This document shows, piece by piece, positions 18,574-30,275 of a DNA stretch of 64,000 nt. The position numbers and the translations under genes were made by a program. The notes under the pieces are model-generated. The model had not been told where the DNA came from, did not search any database, and saw only the letters and a list, made by a program, of their open reading frames with translations. Position 1 is the first letter of the stretch; every line of letters begins with the position of its first letter. This stretch comes from Clitopilus passeckerianus (taxonomy: Eukaryota; Basidiomycota; Agaricomycetes; Agaricales; Entolomataceae), in contig CALYLX010000034.1 of the NCBI GenBank assembly GCA_944990035.1, positions 744,001-808,000 on the forward strand, read 5' to 3'.

Positions 18574-21500
18574 ATGGTCAAGCCAACGGTGTTGCAGAAA
18601 GTTCTCAATAGGCCATCACAGACATACTCCTTCCCTCAAGAGAAAGCTTACTTCTCAGCCAAGCACGAAATTGCTCGCGCTGCAGCCGAGACCCACAGCC
18701 GAAATCAAGCACACCCCAGCATCGTGCCCAACGATGCCGAGCATCCAATCTACGTTGTAAGAAGCCTTCTCACCGCTCATCCGAGAGGTCGATAGCCTTA
18801 AGATACTTTCAGAAACCTGTGGATGGTGTTCCCGCTCTATCCGAGCGTTCTCAGCCTCAGTCAATCTCCGGGCCAACCAGCTTTGACCACAACGGTGATC
18901 ACGACGAGTCAGACGAGTCCGATTCTGACTACGACGTGTTCTATACGCCGAATGCATCGCCGAGAACGTCTTTAGCATCTACCATGATCCCTTCTTTTCG
19001 ACCCTCGAGCCCACCATCGGAGACTAGGGTCTTGGCGACGAAAACCTCGCTATCCCACGCGAACCTCTCGACGACGTCGATCTCGTCTTCGGCCCTTGAT
19101 GCCCATTCTTTATTCTCAGACATCATGTCAGAGTCAGAATCGACACATATAACCACTCCCTTTCAGTCTGATACTGGTCACGGCAAGGCAAGCCAGAAAG
19201 CAAAAGCCAATGGCTACGCCAACGAAGCATGGGCTAAGGATGTCAGATGGCTTGTACCCACTGTGCCAGTCAAATCCACAACGACACCCAACTCCCAACG
19301 GCGCCCGGAAGACAAGACTTCGGCAGCACCCAAGCCAAGCACCCGCACAAAACCCAATACACCCATCACCAAGAATGTCTCGAAGATCACACCGAGCATT
19401 ATGACCAGCATGACTGCCCTACTCGAAGACGACGAGATACAAGGCCTAACATACCTGAACAATCGACAGCCACGGAGTGCTGTTCTTCTCTCCCCACCCA
19501 AGCAACAGCATAGAAACCAACATGGAAATGGAAGTATGTCTCGCCCACGCATGGTTTCTGGACCCTCTTCGTCGTCCTCCTCCACAGCCGCCTCTACCTC
19601 GACTGCCCGACCACGGCATCCATCACCACTAGGCCCCTCTGCCACCGTTCACCGCAGACGTTCACGATCATTAGGTCATGGCGAATTTTCCTACGGCGGC
19701 TCCAAAGCGCCGTCCTCAGTAGGACACGGGTCCTCCACCTCCCAGAGCTCGTCACGCACTTCGAGCAGTCAGCGTACAGCACGGACAGCTCAATATGCGT
19801 CCTCCTCCGCTGACCCGTACAACCCTGCCACAACCTCATTACCGATGTTCACTCCTGGCAGCTTATCCTCTCAAGGCACACCGGGCTATACTTCCCTCGT
19901 GTTACCTCGTGCCCCTGTACCATTATCGCAGAAGTCGAATCCATCGAAGGGACTTCTTGGGCTGGGGGCGTTCGGCAAGGAGCTGGTGGCTGCTGTGATT
20001 GACAATGAAGGCCGGGTGGACCTGACGAAGAGTGGGGTGGCGCAGACGACGATGGCTAGCGTGGAGGTTGTGAAGGGTTTGGGCGGAGGGTCTAGTAATA
20101 GGAAGCTGTTGGGGCTGTTTAGGCGGGGATCGTCCTCGTCGTCAAGCCGAAGTGGGAACTCAATACCTACCCCGAGGGGACGAAGTCAAAGTGAAGATGG
20201 GGTTGGCCTTGCAATGAATTCGACAAAACATCTCATTCCGGAATCACCACTTGCATTTACTTCCTATCGGCCACCACCAAGATACGTTCCTAGCAATAGC
20301 GTCCTGGTTCAAGTTTGGGCTGTCGGCATTGACGGTATAGACCGACTTCTGGTCTTTGGCAGCAACTCAAGACAGGGCCAGCGTGCTCAGCCGGGCCAAT
20401 TACGGTCCGTTTCAAGCAGGGATCTGACAGCCTCTATGCCGAAGCCAAACCTACCGTCAACTCAAGCCGCCAGAGCGACACCGAAGAGAACCGCTAGCTT
20501 GCGTTCTGCTTTTGGGAAGTTTGGACGTTCAGATTCGGGACATTCAGCTCCTGGGTCTCTTCCTACGTCTGGCACTGCACCTAACTTGTCCTCGAATACG
20601 ACAAACGGAAATGGAGGGAGTGCTGGTCTTGGGACCCCTGCTGCAGAGGTTGGGTACATTCCTGGCCGAAGTTTTATTGGGAGGATACTGGAATGTGGAT
20701 GGGAGGTTGATGCTGAAGAGATTGGGAGACGAGGGGATTGGGTTATTGGGCTGATGGATATAAAAAAGGTAGGATAACTGCATATATGCGGGCTGGTGTG
20801 CATGTTCTGACCGATATGATGACCCTCCTAGTCTGGTGCCCTCACTGAGTTCGTTGTTGTTGACCGACATCGAGTCCACCGAGTGCCCCATCCACACATG
20901 GAAGAAGGCTTGTCGGCGCTTGTTCCCTCCCAACCTCAAAACATTCCCTACCAGGAGTCTTCAATACCAGGCCCTTCCGGCTCAGCACCGCCTTTACCAA
21001 CTCGGAGCAATAGCGTTCGCACAGTCAAAAGTTCTTCGCCTTGCCAACCTTTCAGCCTCGAAGAACTGTCACTGCTACCCCTCTGTGGATTGGCAGCGTA
21101 TCGGGCTGTTAGAACGTTCGCATTTGCATTCACGTCAAACAAGGAATCCCCTAATCCTGGCGTTGATGGGACTTGGGGGACTTTGAACAGTAGTGTGAAC
21201 GCATCTGACTCTAGTTCCCCAGAAAACTCGCCTAAAGGGAAGGGAAAGGGAAAAGAGAAGGAAGGAACAAGGGAACGAGCACCTCCACGGCCTGCGGTCA
21301 AACAGAGACGGGCACTTGTGCTTGGGGGACATGACGGAGCTGGGGCGATCGCTGTGCAAATGCTTGTCAAAGCTGGGTGGAGGGTCTGTGTTCATGTACC
21401 GTTCTCGTGTCTCCTGCACGAAGCTGGTATTATGGATATATCTGGCGTGGAACATGAACCTGAGCTGGTGGATGATGGGGCTGGATCTTCGACAGGGAAG

Positions 21501-22244
21501 GAACGTTGGATAGAGTTGGGTATGAGGGTGGTTGAGGAGAGAGTCAGGGCGTGGGGAGGGGAGGAGGTCATATTCGATGATGGGGAGATTGTGAATGGAG
21601 GGAATGACGGCGGGCTCGGGGATAGAGGCCCGGTGGTGAGGGTTATCGAGAGGTTGAGGGAGGACGGAGACGTATTCGATGCAGTCCTGGATACCATTGG
21701 AGGGAAGGAAATATGGGAAGCGTCGGAAAGGTTGTTGAAATCCCTTGGAAAGGCAGAAGCTGCTGCGACACCCGCCACACCCAAAGCCAACGGAGTTGGG
21801 AGGAAGAAGAGTATCCGGAAAGCGTCGGAGCCACCTCCGATCAAGCAGTTCACCACTTTGGTTGGCGATTATCCTGGTCGGGCTATACCTACTGCGGGCG
21901 ACCACTTCCGAGCTGGTCTTCGGTCGTTCAACTTCGGTCTGGGTCGCGGAGGGGCTGACGGAGACCGCGGAAGTGGCAAGGTCGGTTATGCCTGGATCAA
22001 CCTCGCGCAGGATGTGGATTGGGAGGGAGAAAATGTGAGAGAGACGTTGGGGAATGTTCTGAGAACTGTTGTGCAGGACAACGTGCGGCCTTGGGTAGGG
22101 TTGCAGGAGGAGGAGGAGGATGAAGGACAAGACGGGGTTGGAGGGCGTGTGGTGCCATTCGAACGGGCGCCCAAGGTGTTTATACCCGGACGAGGAAGTC
22201 TGCTGGCGGAAGGTGGGACGGCTGTTATTAAGGTTGCGGGATAG
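18574..22244 (+). CDS. MDR-superfamily (alcohol dehydrogenase/quinone reductase fold) protein with long disordered N-terminus
   Basis: Exons 18574-18756, 18813-20768, 20832-22244 give 1183 residues. The start ATG is in a good context (GACCATGG). Residues 60-540 are low-complexity and Ser/Pro/Thr rich. A GroES-like segment begins near residue 550 (NSVLVQVWAVGIDGID...PGRSFIGRILECG). An NAD(P)-type Rossmann motif VLGGHDGAGAIAVQML lies near residue 876, followed by DTIGG and a C-terminal strand region. Basic and acidic linkers are inserted between the two lobes. The layout suggests an MDR-like regulatory or membrane-associated protein (compare yeast Ast1) more than a simple enzyme. Catalytic zinc ligands are not evident. 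Function is inferred from fold only. Confidence 0.75.
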
Positions 22245-22518
22245 GCATGGGATGAGCATGCTCATGGACAACTCATTTTCTGGAACTCTTTCGACTACCT
22301 GGTCTCTTTCGGGGTTTGTCAAAATTTGACACTGTATATGCGGTACTAATTATGGGTAGTGATACAATGGTCGTGGTATGTAAATAAGTGATAAGTGATG
22401 CTGTATAGTAAAGTATAGTGCAGCCTAGATGTACGTCTAATAATTTATTCCCCTGCAGGTTCCTATCAGCTAGCTCTTTTCAACTCAGCTGTCGAGTATG
22501 GGTGTAAACGGCTGTTTG

Positions 22519-23899
22519 TCATGAACTTGTTTCAATGGCCACTGAAGCCGTTCCAGATGGCAGTTTGAACATGGGTATCGTTCGTAGGCCTTCTGGAGCA
22601 GGTCCCTGTGATTCGAGCTGCTTCCTGCCACGATCAGTCTTGGGGACAGTCAATGTTGGGTCCCTTAAAAGGTAGAACGAGGAGACGTACGATTCCAGAG
22701 CTTGCCATACCGCGCTCCAAACCCTCCAGAAGCGTACAAGCCTTGCATAACTCATTGCTGGACATATATCCGCAGCGCTTGCAGGTTTCTGAGCGGAGAT
22801 TCTTAGGATCATAGCAGATTAAGAGCGAAGAAAAAGACTCACGCTGAACTTTCTGGGCGGCTTTGACCTCGTCCTTTATTTCGAATGCCTCGCCGGAATG
22901 TATAATGTCGATAATCGCGCTTGGCCGTGCAGCTTCAAGTTCTTTGAGGAACACGCGGGCGTGACCTCTGTAGGCATCGGGGGAGTATATACACTCCGTC
23001 GAGAAGTAATCCAGTTTCTTAAAGTAGGCATACCTGCATAGAGAATGATGAGTATATAGACGATAAAAGGGTCAGAAACGCTCTCACATGACGATCTCCT
23101 TTTCGTAGGCATATTTGAATGGCTTGGATCGTTTGATAGTATCTTCTCCCTGAGTACAAATGCTAGTGCATCGTCCGAGGCGTGCAATATCTCCACGCAT
23201 GACTATGAACAATGATCAACAAGGCATCCAGATATGCAGAAATTGAGGTACGTACTGTTCATAAGGACAGTCTCTGCAATGTCATCTGCATTGTGTCCAG
23301 TGACGATGTGATCGACATTTAACATTGCTGCTCCTCGGTCAAGAGCCTGGCGCCTGAAAACACCACAGAAAGTGCAGTTGTTCTTCCTGCCGACTTGAGA
23401 TACGATTGCGTCCATGGTCCAGCCGTAGAGCTCGTCGTAAGATAGAATCTTCAGAGGCATATCATATTGCTGTTGGTTGCGTTTGACAGTCTTCCAGCCT
23501 GTTAGCAGGTTGTAAGCATACAGGGGAAGGCAAAGTTACCTCTAATGAGTCATCTCTATAACCAGTAATCCCCTCATCAATCGAGAGCAAGAATAGGTCC
23601 AGCCCATATTGGTATCGTTCGTTTAGTGTCTTCATTACATGAGCCAAAACCGTCGAGTCTAACGAGGTTGTCAGTACGAATACCCATGCAAACAGCAAAC
23701 TATCGGACGCACCCTTTCCTCCAGAAGCACCGATTGCTACTCGATCTCCACGTTTGAAGAGCTGAGCCTGAATGATGGTATTATGCACCTCAGTTTCGAA
23801 CACATAGAAGAAGCAATCTCTGCAGATCTGCTGGCCAGTCTTGGGCCTCTTCAGCATAGCCCTGTTCGTCTCGCAGAGCGCACAATTGCGGGGTGCCAT
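22519..23899 (-). CDS. CTU1: Cytoplasmic tRNA 2-thiolation protein 1
   Basis: Exons (minus) 23899-23713, 23658-23540, 23490-23256, 23202-23088, 23033-22843, 22788-22691, 22638-22519 give 354 residues, normal for the family. The N-terminal zinc region CALC...ICRDC is followed by the PP-loop ATP-binding motif SGGKDST (residues 59-65), which is split by the first intron after SGGK. Further conserved parts are the central CTFCGVFRR, the [14 protein letters not shown] segment and the C-terminal zinc cluster [16 protein letters not shown]. The enzyme (NCS6 in yeast) adenylates and thiolates U34 of tRNA Lys, Glu and Gln with CTU2/NCS2 and URM1 as sulfur carrier. It is divergent from ESF2 with 132 bp between the start codons. 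Confidence 0.95.
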
Positions 23900-24031
23900 G
23901 GTGGTTGTCGGCAGCAAAATCAATGGCGGATTCAAAAGTTTTGGCGGCAGTGACTAACGCCGATTAGATCATTTGTGCTTGTTTGGATCTAAAGCCGTTA
24001 GCTTTACAGCAGCTTCTTCTGAACCAACACC
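23900..24031. promoter_or_regulatory. Shared 132-bp bidirectional promoter of CTU1 and ESF2
   Basis: The two start codons face away from each other with only 132 bp between them, so both 5' UTRs and core promoters must lie here. No TATA box is visible. Confidence 0.55.
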
Positions 24032-25013
24032 ATGGCCCCCAACGATTTTTCTGGCTCTGAAAATGAGGCTGGACCCTCAAACTTGCGCGAAGAACAGGCT
24101 CTATCAGATATAGAGGACGAGGTATCTGATGGTCAAAACCTTGAAGACCGGGAAGAGGACAAAGAAGCATCGGAAAATGGCGACTTGGGCGCAGGCATGG
24201 ACCCCGAAGGCTTCTCTGGGCCCTCAGAAAAAGTGGTCAAACCGTTGACAAAAGAGGCGCTAGCTGCTTTCAAAGACGCACAGGATAAAGCTGGGGTGAT
24301 ATACATATCACGAATACCACCGGGGATGCGACCACCTAAGGTTCGGCATTTGATGAGTGCCTATGGAGAGGTTGGCCGAGTGTACCTACAGCAAGAAGGT
24401 GCGACTGGCAGTCTTTTTTTTTGTTTCATCTGTTTCTAACAACGTTGTGCTGCAGATGCAAAACGTGCTTATCTACGACGAAAATATACTTCAACGAAGA
24501 AAGCACACTACACCGAAGGATGGGTGGAATTCAAAGACAAGAAAGTTGCAAGGAGTGTTGCTGAGATGCTGAACGCACAGCCGATAGGTGGAAAGAAGGG
24601 GACGAGGTGGAGAGATGATGTATGGACTATGAAGTACCTTCCCAGGTTCAAATGGAATATGCTCACCGAGCAAGTCGGTGCGTTTTTTCGCCATGTTCCT
24701 TTTGCCTCCTTCGGCGCTCATATATTTGTTTGCAGCGCACGAAGCTGCACTCAGGACCGCTAAGTTGCGTGCTGAGCTCTCACAATCAAAGGCAGAGCAG
24801 CACCAGTACCTCAAGAACGTGGAACTTGCTCGCGTTCTCGAAAAACGTATTGAGAAGAAGCGTGAAAAGGGAGAAGAGATGGAGCTCAAGCCGTTTACAG
24901 AGAGGCTGAAGAAGCGGAAAACAGAGGGTCAGAATGAAACACCTTCGGATGAAAGGAAGAAGAGAAAAACTAGGGATGGACACCTGGATACCGTATTGTC
25001 GAGTATTTTCTGA
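24032..25013 (+). CDS. ESF2: Pre-rRNA processing factor ESF2 (ABT1 family)
   Basis: Exons 24032-24398, 24456-24677, 24736-25013 give 288 residues. The N-terminus is acidic. An RRM-type RNA-binding domain spans about residues 88-190, beginning [12 protein letters not shown] and including the family signature [12 protein letters not shown] and the [11 protein letters not shown] segment. The C-terminus is a charged, lysine-rich coiled region. In yeast ESF2 stimulates the helicase Dbp8 in early 18S rRNA processing in the nucleolus. The family assignment rests on the characteristic order RRM, W-rich strand, KR-rich tail. Confidence 0.92.
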
Positions 25014-26052
25014 ATCTCGGTTTGTTATCAGCCCGTGCTGAGTGTAAACCATCATAGCACCGTTTTCAATTTCTGGGAGTACAACCTTGCCCACAGCGTG
25101 TCAGATCGCTGCAAACAGGGCCGAAGGAGTGCCTCCAACCCCAATTCCCGTCCCGTTCCACTCAGTCAAGGTCTTCAGGAGACTACCCTTTACCTCTAGC
25201 CAATGTGACGCTGTTGATCGACTAATCCGAACACACCGAAGTCGTGGTCAAAGGTATACTGCAACCAGCCGTCAAACTACAATCGAGGCTCAAGCTCCGC
25301 ATTGACTTGGCCTTCGACGGTCAAGCCAGAACGCACTGATTGATGTCAGCTCGCTTCCTCAGCACCATGAATTCTTGGGCTCTCACAGCTCGAGGCATAG
25401 AATCTCAGCAGTGCCAAGGTCAAGATAACGACAAACACCGATCCAAATGACGGAGGGTTACTTCGTCTCGACCCTGCAATTGAGAGAATTGAATAAACCG
25501 TAATCTTGTATTCAGTTGGGAAACTCACATGAACCAAGCGGCCGCGGAAGCAGAATTAATTGAATGTAAGTTATGGGCGCTCGAATATGGCAGACCACCT
25601 GGTAGATCATTTCCACTTGAGGCTTCAATGAAATATTGCCTGGACTAATATCTCGTAATCCCGCTTAGTTGATTGCATTTAGAGATAACTGGCTGATTCT
25701 GGCAGGTCATTGTAGCTCAGCGGTCTTATCAACATTCGGGACTGACTTCTGCCTTGTATGCTTTTTTTTTTTTTGCTTGAGTGACATCGAGATAAATGTC
25801 TGTGTTTTATCCCTTCCGAACTCACCAGAACTCATGTTCAGCTCTGAATTCGGGTGTATCTCAACCTCAACCTCGTTATGTGCCGGGTCAGACATGGAGG
25901 GTGGCATTCTGTTCTCGGTCCAAGAGCAGGTTTGCTTGTTTTACCGATAACCGCAATACAAACCTATCATATGAAAGCCTAGTCGCAAGGTGGAAAAGTC
26001 TCAACAAACGGCAACGATTTCAGCCTTTATCCACCTTAGAAGCCACCCAATC
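25014..26052. other. 1.0 kb without a supportable gene
   Basis: Only short open frames without domains are present. A run of 12 T lies near 25764-25775. It contains the 3' end of ESF2 and the promoter of the small secreted peptide gene. Confidence 0.6.
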
Positions 26053-26241
26053 ATGAAGTTGCTCGCTGTCAGCCTCGCTGCAACCTTCATCTCTTTCGTT
26101 GCTGCTGCTCCAGGACCGATTGAAGATGTTAGCAAAAGATTGATTATTGCGGATGAAGGCATATACCAGGTGAACTGTAGCTACAATGGGCATGGTGGAC
26201 ACACATTTAACCCAGCAGCAGTCTATGGAGTCGATCCATAA
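26053..26241 (+). CDS. Small secreted peptide precursor with a Kex2-type site
   Basis: A 62-residue intronless ORF. Residues 1-19 (MKLLAVSLAATFISFVAAA) form a classical signal peptide ending in AAA. A short propeptide PGPIEDVSKR ends in the dibasic KR that Kex2 proteases cut. The remaining 33 residues contain one cysteine, two glycine-histidine pairs and a tyrosine-rich middle. The layout (signal, pro-segment, KR, short mature peptide) is that of fungal secreted signalling or effector peptides. A CaaX end typical of basidiomycete mating pheromones is absent. It may be a fragment of a larger spliced gene. Function unknown. Confidence 0.5.
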   Translation: MKLLAVSLAATFISFVAAAPGPIEDVSKRLIIADEGIYQVNCSYNGHGGHTFNPAAVYGVDP

Positions 26242-26521
26242 GTCATAAGTTCATCTGAGAACATCACTCATTGTTGACGCTTTTCAAAGTGCCAATTGCT
26301 AATGTGCGGATGGAACCACTTACTGGACTTGAACCCAGTCGTCAGCAAAAACTAGATCTGTAAATAGTGCTCCCATGTGATCATCTGCTGTCGCGAGCAT
26401 TTTGAGCCCAATTGCATCGTTCCCCTTTCTCAACCTCCTAAAGTATACGGCCATTTCAGTCCCTACTAGTTAATCGATGAGTGCCCACTGCTCCAAAGAT
26501 TCCCAGCGTTCAGTTAGGAAT

Positions 26522-26932
26522 TTATTTCTTCAGCCAAATAAGATCACCCCGTAGACGTACGAAAAAAGTTGAAGTACAAAAGGAACCCCTCATGAGGTCC
26601 TTGAAGTCTGGACTATCCTGAGCGAAACAGAGAACGGGGCAGATGTCGGTATTTCGGAGAAGAGTACCTGGTGAAGGCAACGAGCCTGGTAAGGTCACAG
26701 GACTGACACGCTCGACGAAAATTGGTCCATGGGATTCAGGCTCCGCAATAACTCTGTCAATCTGTCCAAAATTATGCCACCCACTATCACGATCTATACA
26801 TCCAAATGATGGGTAATTACAAGACTGGTCAAATCTGCACTGCGCCCGGCCCGGCAATATCGTTTTAGTTTTCAGGAAATAGAGGTTGCCTTCATCACCG
26901 GCGTTCACTCTTGACTTCGGTTGACCATTTAA
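26522..26932 (-). other. Possible exon or gene remnant, unrecognised protein
   Basis: A minus-strand open frame of about 135 codons ends at 26522. It has no in-frame ATG before the upstream stop, so it would need an upstream exon that I could not place. The composition looks protein-like, with six cysteines and motifs such as CIDRDSGWHNFG. No family is recognised, and it may be non-coding. Confidence 0.25.
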
Positions 26933-27044
26933 AGTGCATTACAATACGCCTGTTTTTGACTCCAGGCTGATTTAGAGCGTAAGTAGATTAGCCCTACCAG
27001 TGTGCGGCTTCGAATGTGAGATTACAATACTTACTAAGGACCCA

Positions 27045-28680
27045 TCACGGTGTTGGTGGCAAACAACGGTCAAGCAGTTCCTCAAGGTCATCCCACTCCT
27101 TGTCTTGCTCTAGTACCGCTGTTCCCGTGTATCTGGGAGCCGTTATGCTCTTTGCATTGGGGAACATGGCCAACATGCACGCAAGAAGCCGCCCAGGCTC
27201 CTGGACTGGACACCCCATGAAACGCACACAACAAATGCTACTCGGCCTCGACTGGTACAGGCATCTGTGATCAAACGGTTGGCAGCGAACGGTCACCTCG
27301 AGATGGGTGAGAGAGTGGCAGTTTTGAATTAAGGGTATTAAACCACTGAGGGTCATGCGTGGCGGCGGGGTGGTTTCATAATTCGTGAGTTCCAGAGTCT
27401 TGATAGCCGGAAATGCGGAAGGGATCTTGTGTATCAATCGATCTGTGAGGATCATCGATGTAGAAGGGGATCTCAGGCGCAAAGTTCGCAGGTTTCGGAG
27501 GGTAAAGAGGCTTGAAATTGCATCTTCAATTTCTCGAGGCCCTGCAGTATCCTCTATTGCAAAATCAAGAACCGATAGTTCGGTAAGGGTTTGAAAACGT
27601 TCAAGGGTGTCAAAAAGCGAGCGGAGGACAGGGGCAGGGGCAGCAGTCATCCCAAACTCCCTTCGGGAGTGGTAAAGAAGCAACTCGATCAAAGGGGCAT
27701 GAAAACGCTGCAGGCATTTGAAAGCAGCCTCCCAGCTGAGCGTTGAGAGGCCCAAGGCCTTAAGACTTGTGAAGTCGTGTTTGCCAACGGCAGCGAAGGC
27801 GTCAACTGATTGGTCAGTGACAAAAAATGTTTTCAGGGATGTGAGAGAAGTCAGAGATACGAGATGCTCTACCAAGCGACGCGAAGGCTCCAATGTCCTT
27901 ACTTCTAAGCGTTCAATTTGGGACAGGGATTCGATTGCGTGACGAGAGGTGGGCCCGAAGCCAACTCCTCTCCGGTCGTCTAGAAATGAGCTGAGAAGTT
28001 TGAAAACACGAATATCCGGACAGACTCGGGAGATGGTTTGGAGAAATGACCCGCTGTAAATATCTTCCGGACCACAGATCATGTCGACCTCCCGGAGAGT
28101 GGGACATAGAAATATGGACACGTAATTGGCGAATTCTGAATATTTCGTGGAAGATAGATCGATGCGCAGCGTTTGAAGGCATGGAAGGAGCCTCTGGTGT
28201 GGCTGATATATGCACATGGAAAGCAACGCCCCAGTTGTTAGACCCAGGTTATCCAGGTCGAAAATATGGACTCGTTTCGAGTAGTAATCATATCTTTCCC
28301 AGTCAGCTTCGACTATGGGGCGTATGATGTCCTGGATAGATCAACATGGATATTCCAACGGGAGGAACAACGAAGCAAAACCTACAAGTTCAGGTTCCAA
28401 GTATTCGCTGGATTCCGGGTCAACGTTCATATCCATCCACAAGTCAGATGGCATGGTCCTAACTAGATCGTGAAGAGATGACTGGTTCCTCCAGAGAATA
28501 TCCAAGCACGGCTCTATAGAAGTTCAGATGAACATTCCATAAAACATGAATTCATGCCTCAAGAAGCTCACCGGCCATGTCCTTGCATGTCAGTGCCAAA
28601 GCAAATAGCGATGTAGGGGACCCAGTTAGTTGCTCCGCTATGAGCTGGCGAAGCTCTGGAACGGCTATGCAGGGATGCAT
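27045..28680 (-). CDS. F-box protein with leucine-rich repeats
   Basis: Exons (minus) 28680-28572, 28513-28386, 28331-27045 give 507 residues. The N-terminus has the basidiomycete F-box pattern: PELRQLIAEQL...SLFALALTCKDMAEPCLDILW, then a conserved WRNQSSLHDLVRTMPSDLW segment. From about residue 110 onward there are irregular leucine-rich repeats (for example SLTSLTSLKTFFV, LRNLRTLRLRS, IKTLELTNYE). F-box proteins dock substrates to the SCF ubiquitin ligase through Skp1. Such LRR types are numerous in agaricomycetes and usually of unknown target. A broken paralogue lies immediately upstream on the same strand. Confidence 0.85.
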
Positions 28681-29239
28681 GGAAGACCTCCGCTCGAGCT
28701 TCGGATATAGTCGTCAATGAAGGTCAAGCTGTCAATGAGGTCGTCGTTTGTTCTCACGCCGAGGGCGCGATATAGTAAATAACGTGTTCTGCCAGTGGCG
28801 TCTAACTTTGTACATGTTGCATCTTTGAGATACATCCCAGGAAAAGGCGAGTATCAAAAAAGGCCTTTCGGGAAGAGCCCGAGTATAACTGGAGTGATCA
28901 AGCTTGGATCAAGCAGGCTACAAGCTCCATGACGAGCAATCAGCTTTTCGATTAGCTACCAGCATCCCCTCCCGCTTCCACACTGGGTTGCTCATCTCGT
29001 ACGTTTTCCGCCAGAAATGACTCGGATATCACTCTCGGGGCGGGGAAAGCACTGATGACAGGCGCTCAGTCTCACGCGTATTCCATTCCGCTGAAAGTGC
29101 GATCGCCACTCGAGACCACTGGTGCCGGTGATACCCCACGACAAAGCGAGGAGAGGGTTAAAACCGAGGGTAATATTGTTTAAATTATATGATTAATTAT
29201 TTACTGAGTAGTTCGTCGTTGTAAGATACCTTGGTGTTT
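28681..29239. other. Spacer between the F-box gene and its broken paralogue
   Basis: No supportable gene. It should contain the promoter of the F-box gene starting at 28680; an AT-rich patch lies near 29170-29210. Confidence 0.5.
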
Positions 29240-30094
29240 ATTTATGGATAGGTCCAAACGGCTGCACCTTTTTTCCTGAAGTGGGAAGAACCCTCCCAGT
29301 CGATGTAGTGAGAGCGCCATGATTCAATTCATGGTAACCCTCAAGCTTAAACGTGTAAACGTTAAATCGACATATTCGGTCACAGCACGTCCTGACATTT
29401 TCATCAACTGGGTCCGGCAAGATACTATAGGTAAGCGCCAGACTCCTCCAAGCTTGCAGGTTTCTGCACATTTTGTTCCGCTTTCCCCCCCTTCTCTCAC
29501 TGGCGCCCGTTGGCTTGAGCGTCGACATCGAGAAGCAGTCGGATGTCGGATGTCTGGGAAGACCTTTGCTTGGTCTCGATTGGCATCATCATTAGATTCA
29601 GGCAGTGCGTAGAGCGCAGTTAAAGCATCTTCGTTGAGACCGAAAAATGGAGCCACCTCAAGGTATTTGATCTATTTAGCGTAGTAGGAAGCCCTATCCC
29701 AGTCTGAAGGGCAAGGAGGTCGGACGAGCTGTTGCTCCTATAAGCTCATTGCTTGAGAGGGATTAGGAGATCATTTTCCCCTCAACTTCATATTCGGTTT
29801 CGTAGTCTTCATCAACATAGCCCCACAGATCTGCAGGCATGGCCTTACCCAAGTTTACAAGGTCATCCTGGCACCTCCATAATTCGTCAAGGCAAGGTTC
29901 TGCGCTAATAAATGTCAATAGTCTTTGCCTGAATGAAGCCTGATACAGGACGACCCACCAGAAAATGCCTCACAGGTCCGTGCGAGAGCATTAAGATCTC
30001 AATGATAGTGGCTATACGCCCATTCGGTGTAGTTATCCACCAGATATTCGACGATTCTTCCCCGTAGCTCTCGGATCCTCAGAGCCGAATGCAT
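29240..30094 (-). pseudogene. F-box/LRR pseudogene, paralogue of the neighbouring gene
   Basis: On the minus strand a start at 30094 (MHSALRIRELRGRIVEYLVD) leads into an in-frame TGA after about 32 codons. The same frame continues with LNALARTCEAFSGG. A probable intron ends before the conserved AEPCLDELWRCQDDLVNLGKAMPADLW (about 29905-29825), which matches the intact gene's EPCLDILW...MPSDLW segment. Further on, WDRASYYAK is followed by an in-frame TAG and then KYLEVAPFFGLNEDAL, before similarity is lost near 29240-29500. Two nonsense codons and loss of the LRR part indicate a dead copy from tandem duplication. Confidence 0.65.
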
Positions 30095-30275
30095 CGCGTC
30101 GTGGTGAAAAGGGGAAAGATTCGGCGAGGTACGCGATGCGGACGCGGACCCGATGTGACTCAAAATTGAACGCGCCCACGTGACGCTCGTGACAAAGCTG
30201 GTCACTCTAATTAACAAGCCGCGCCACGAAGTTTTCTTTGTTCCCCGCTTTTCAGCAACTTGTTAGCTGGTTACC

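Noticed and set aside
26290..26360. Possible tRNA (GGACTTGAACCC sequence)
   Set aside because: No complementary acceptor or D arm could be found around it.
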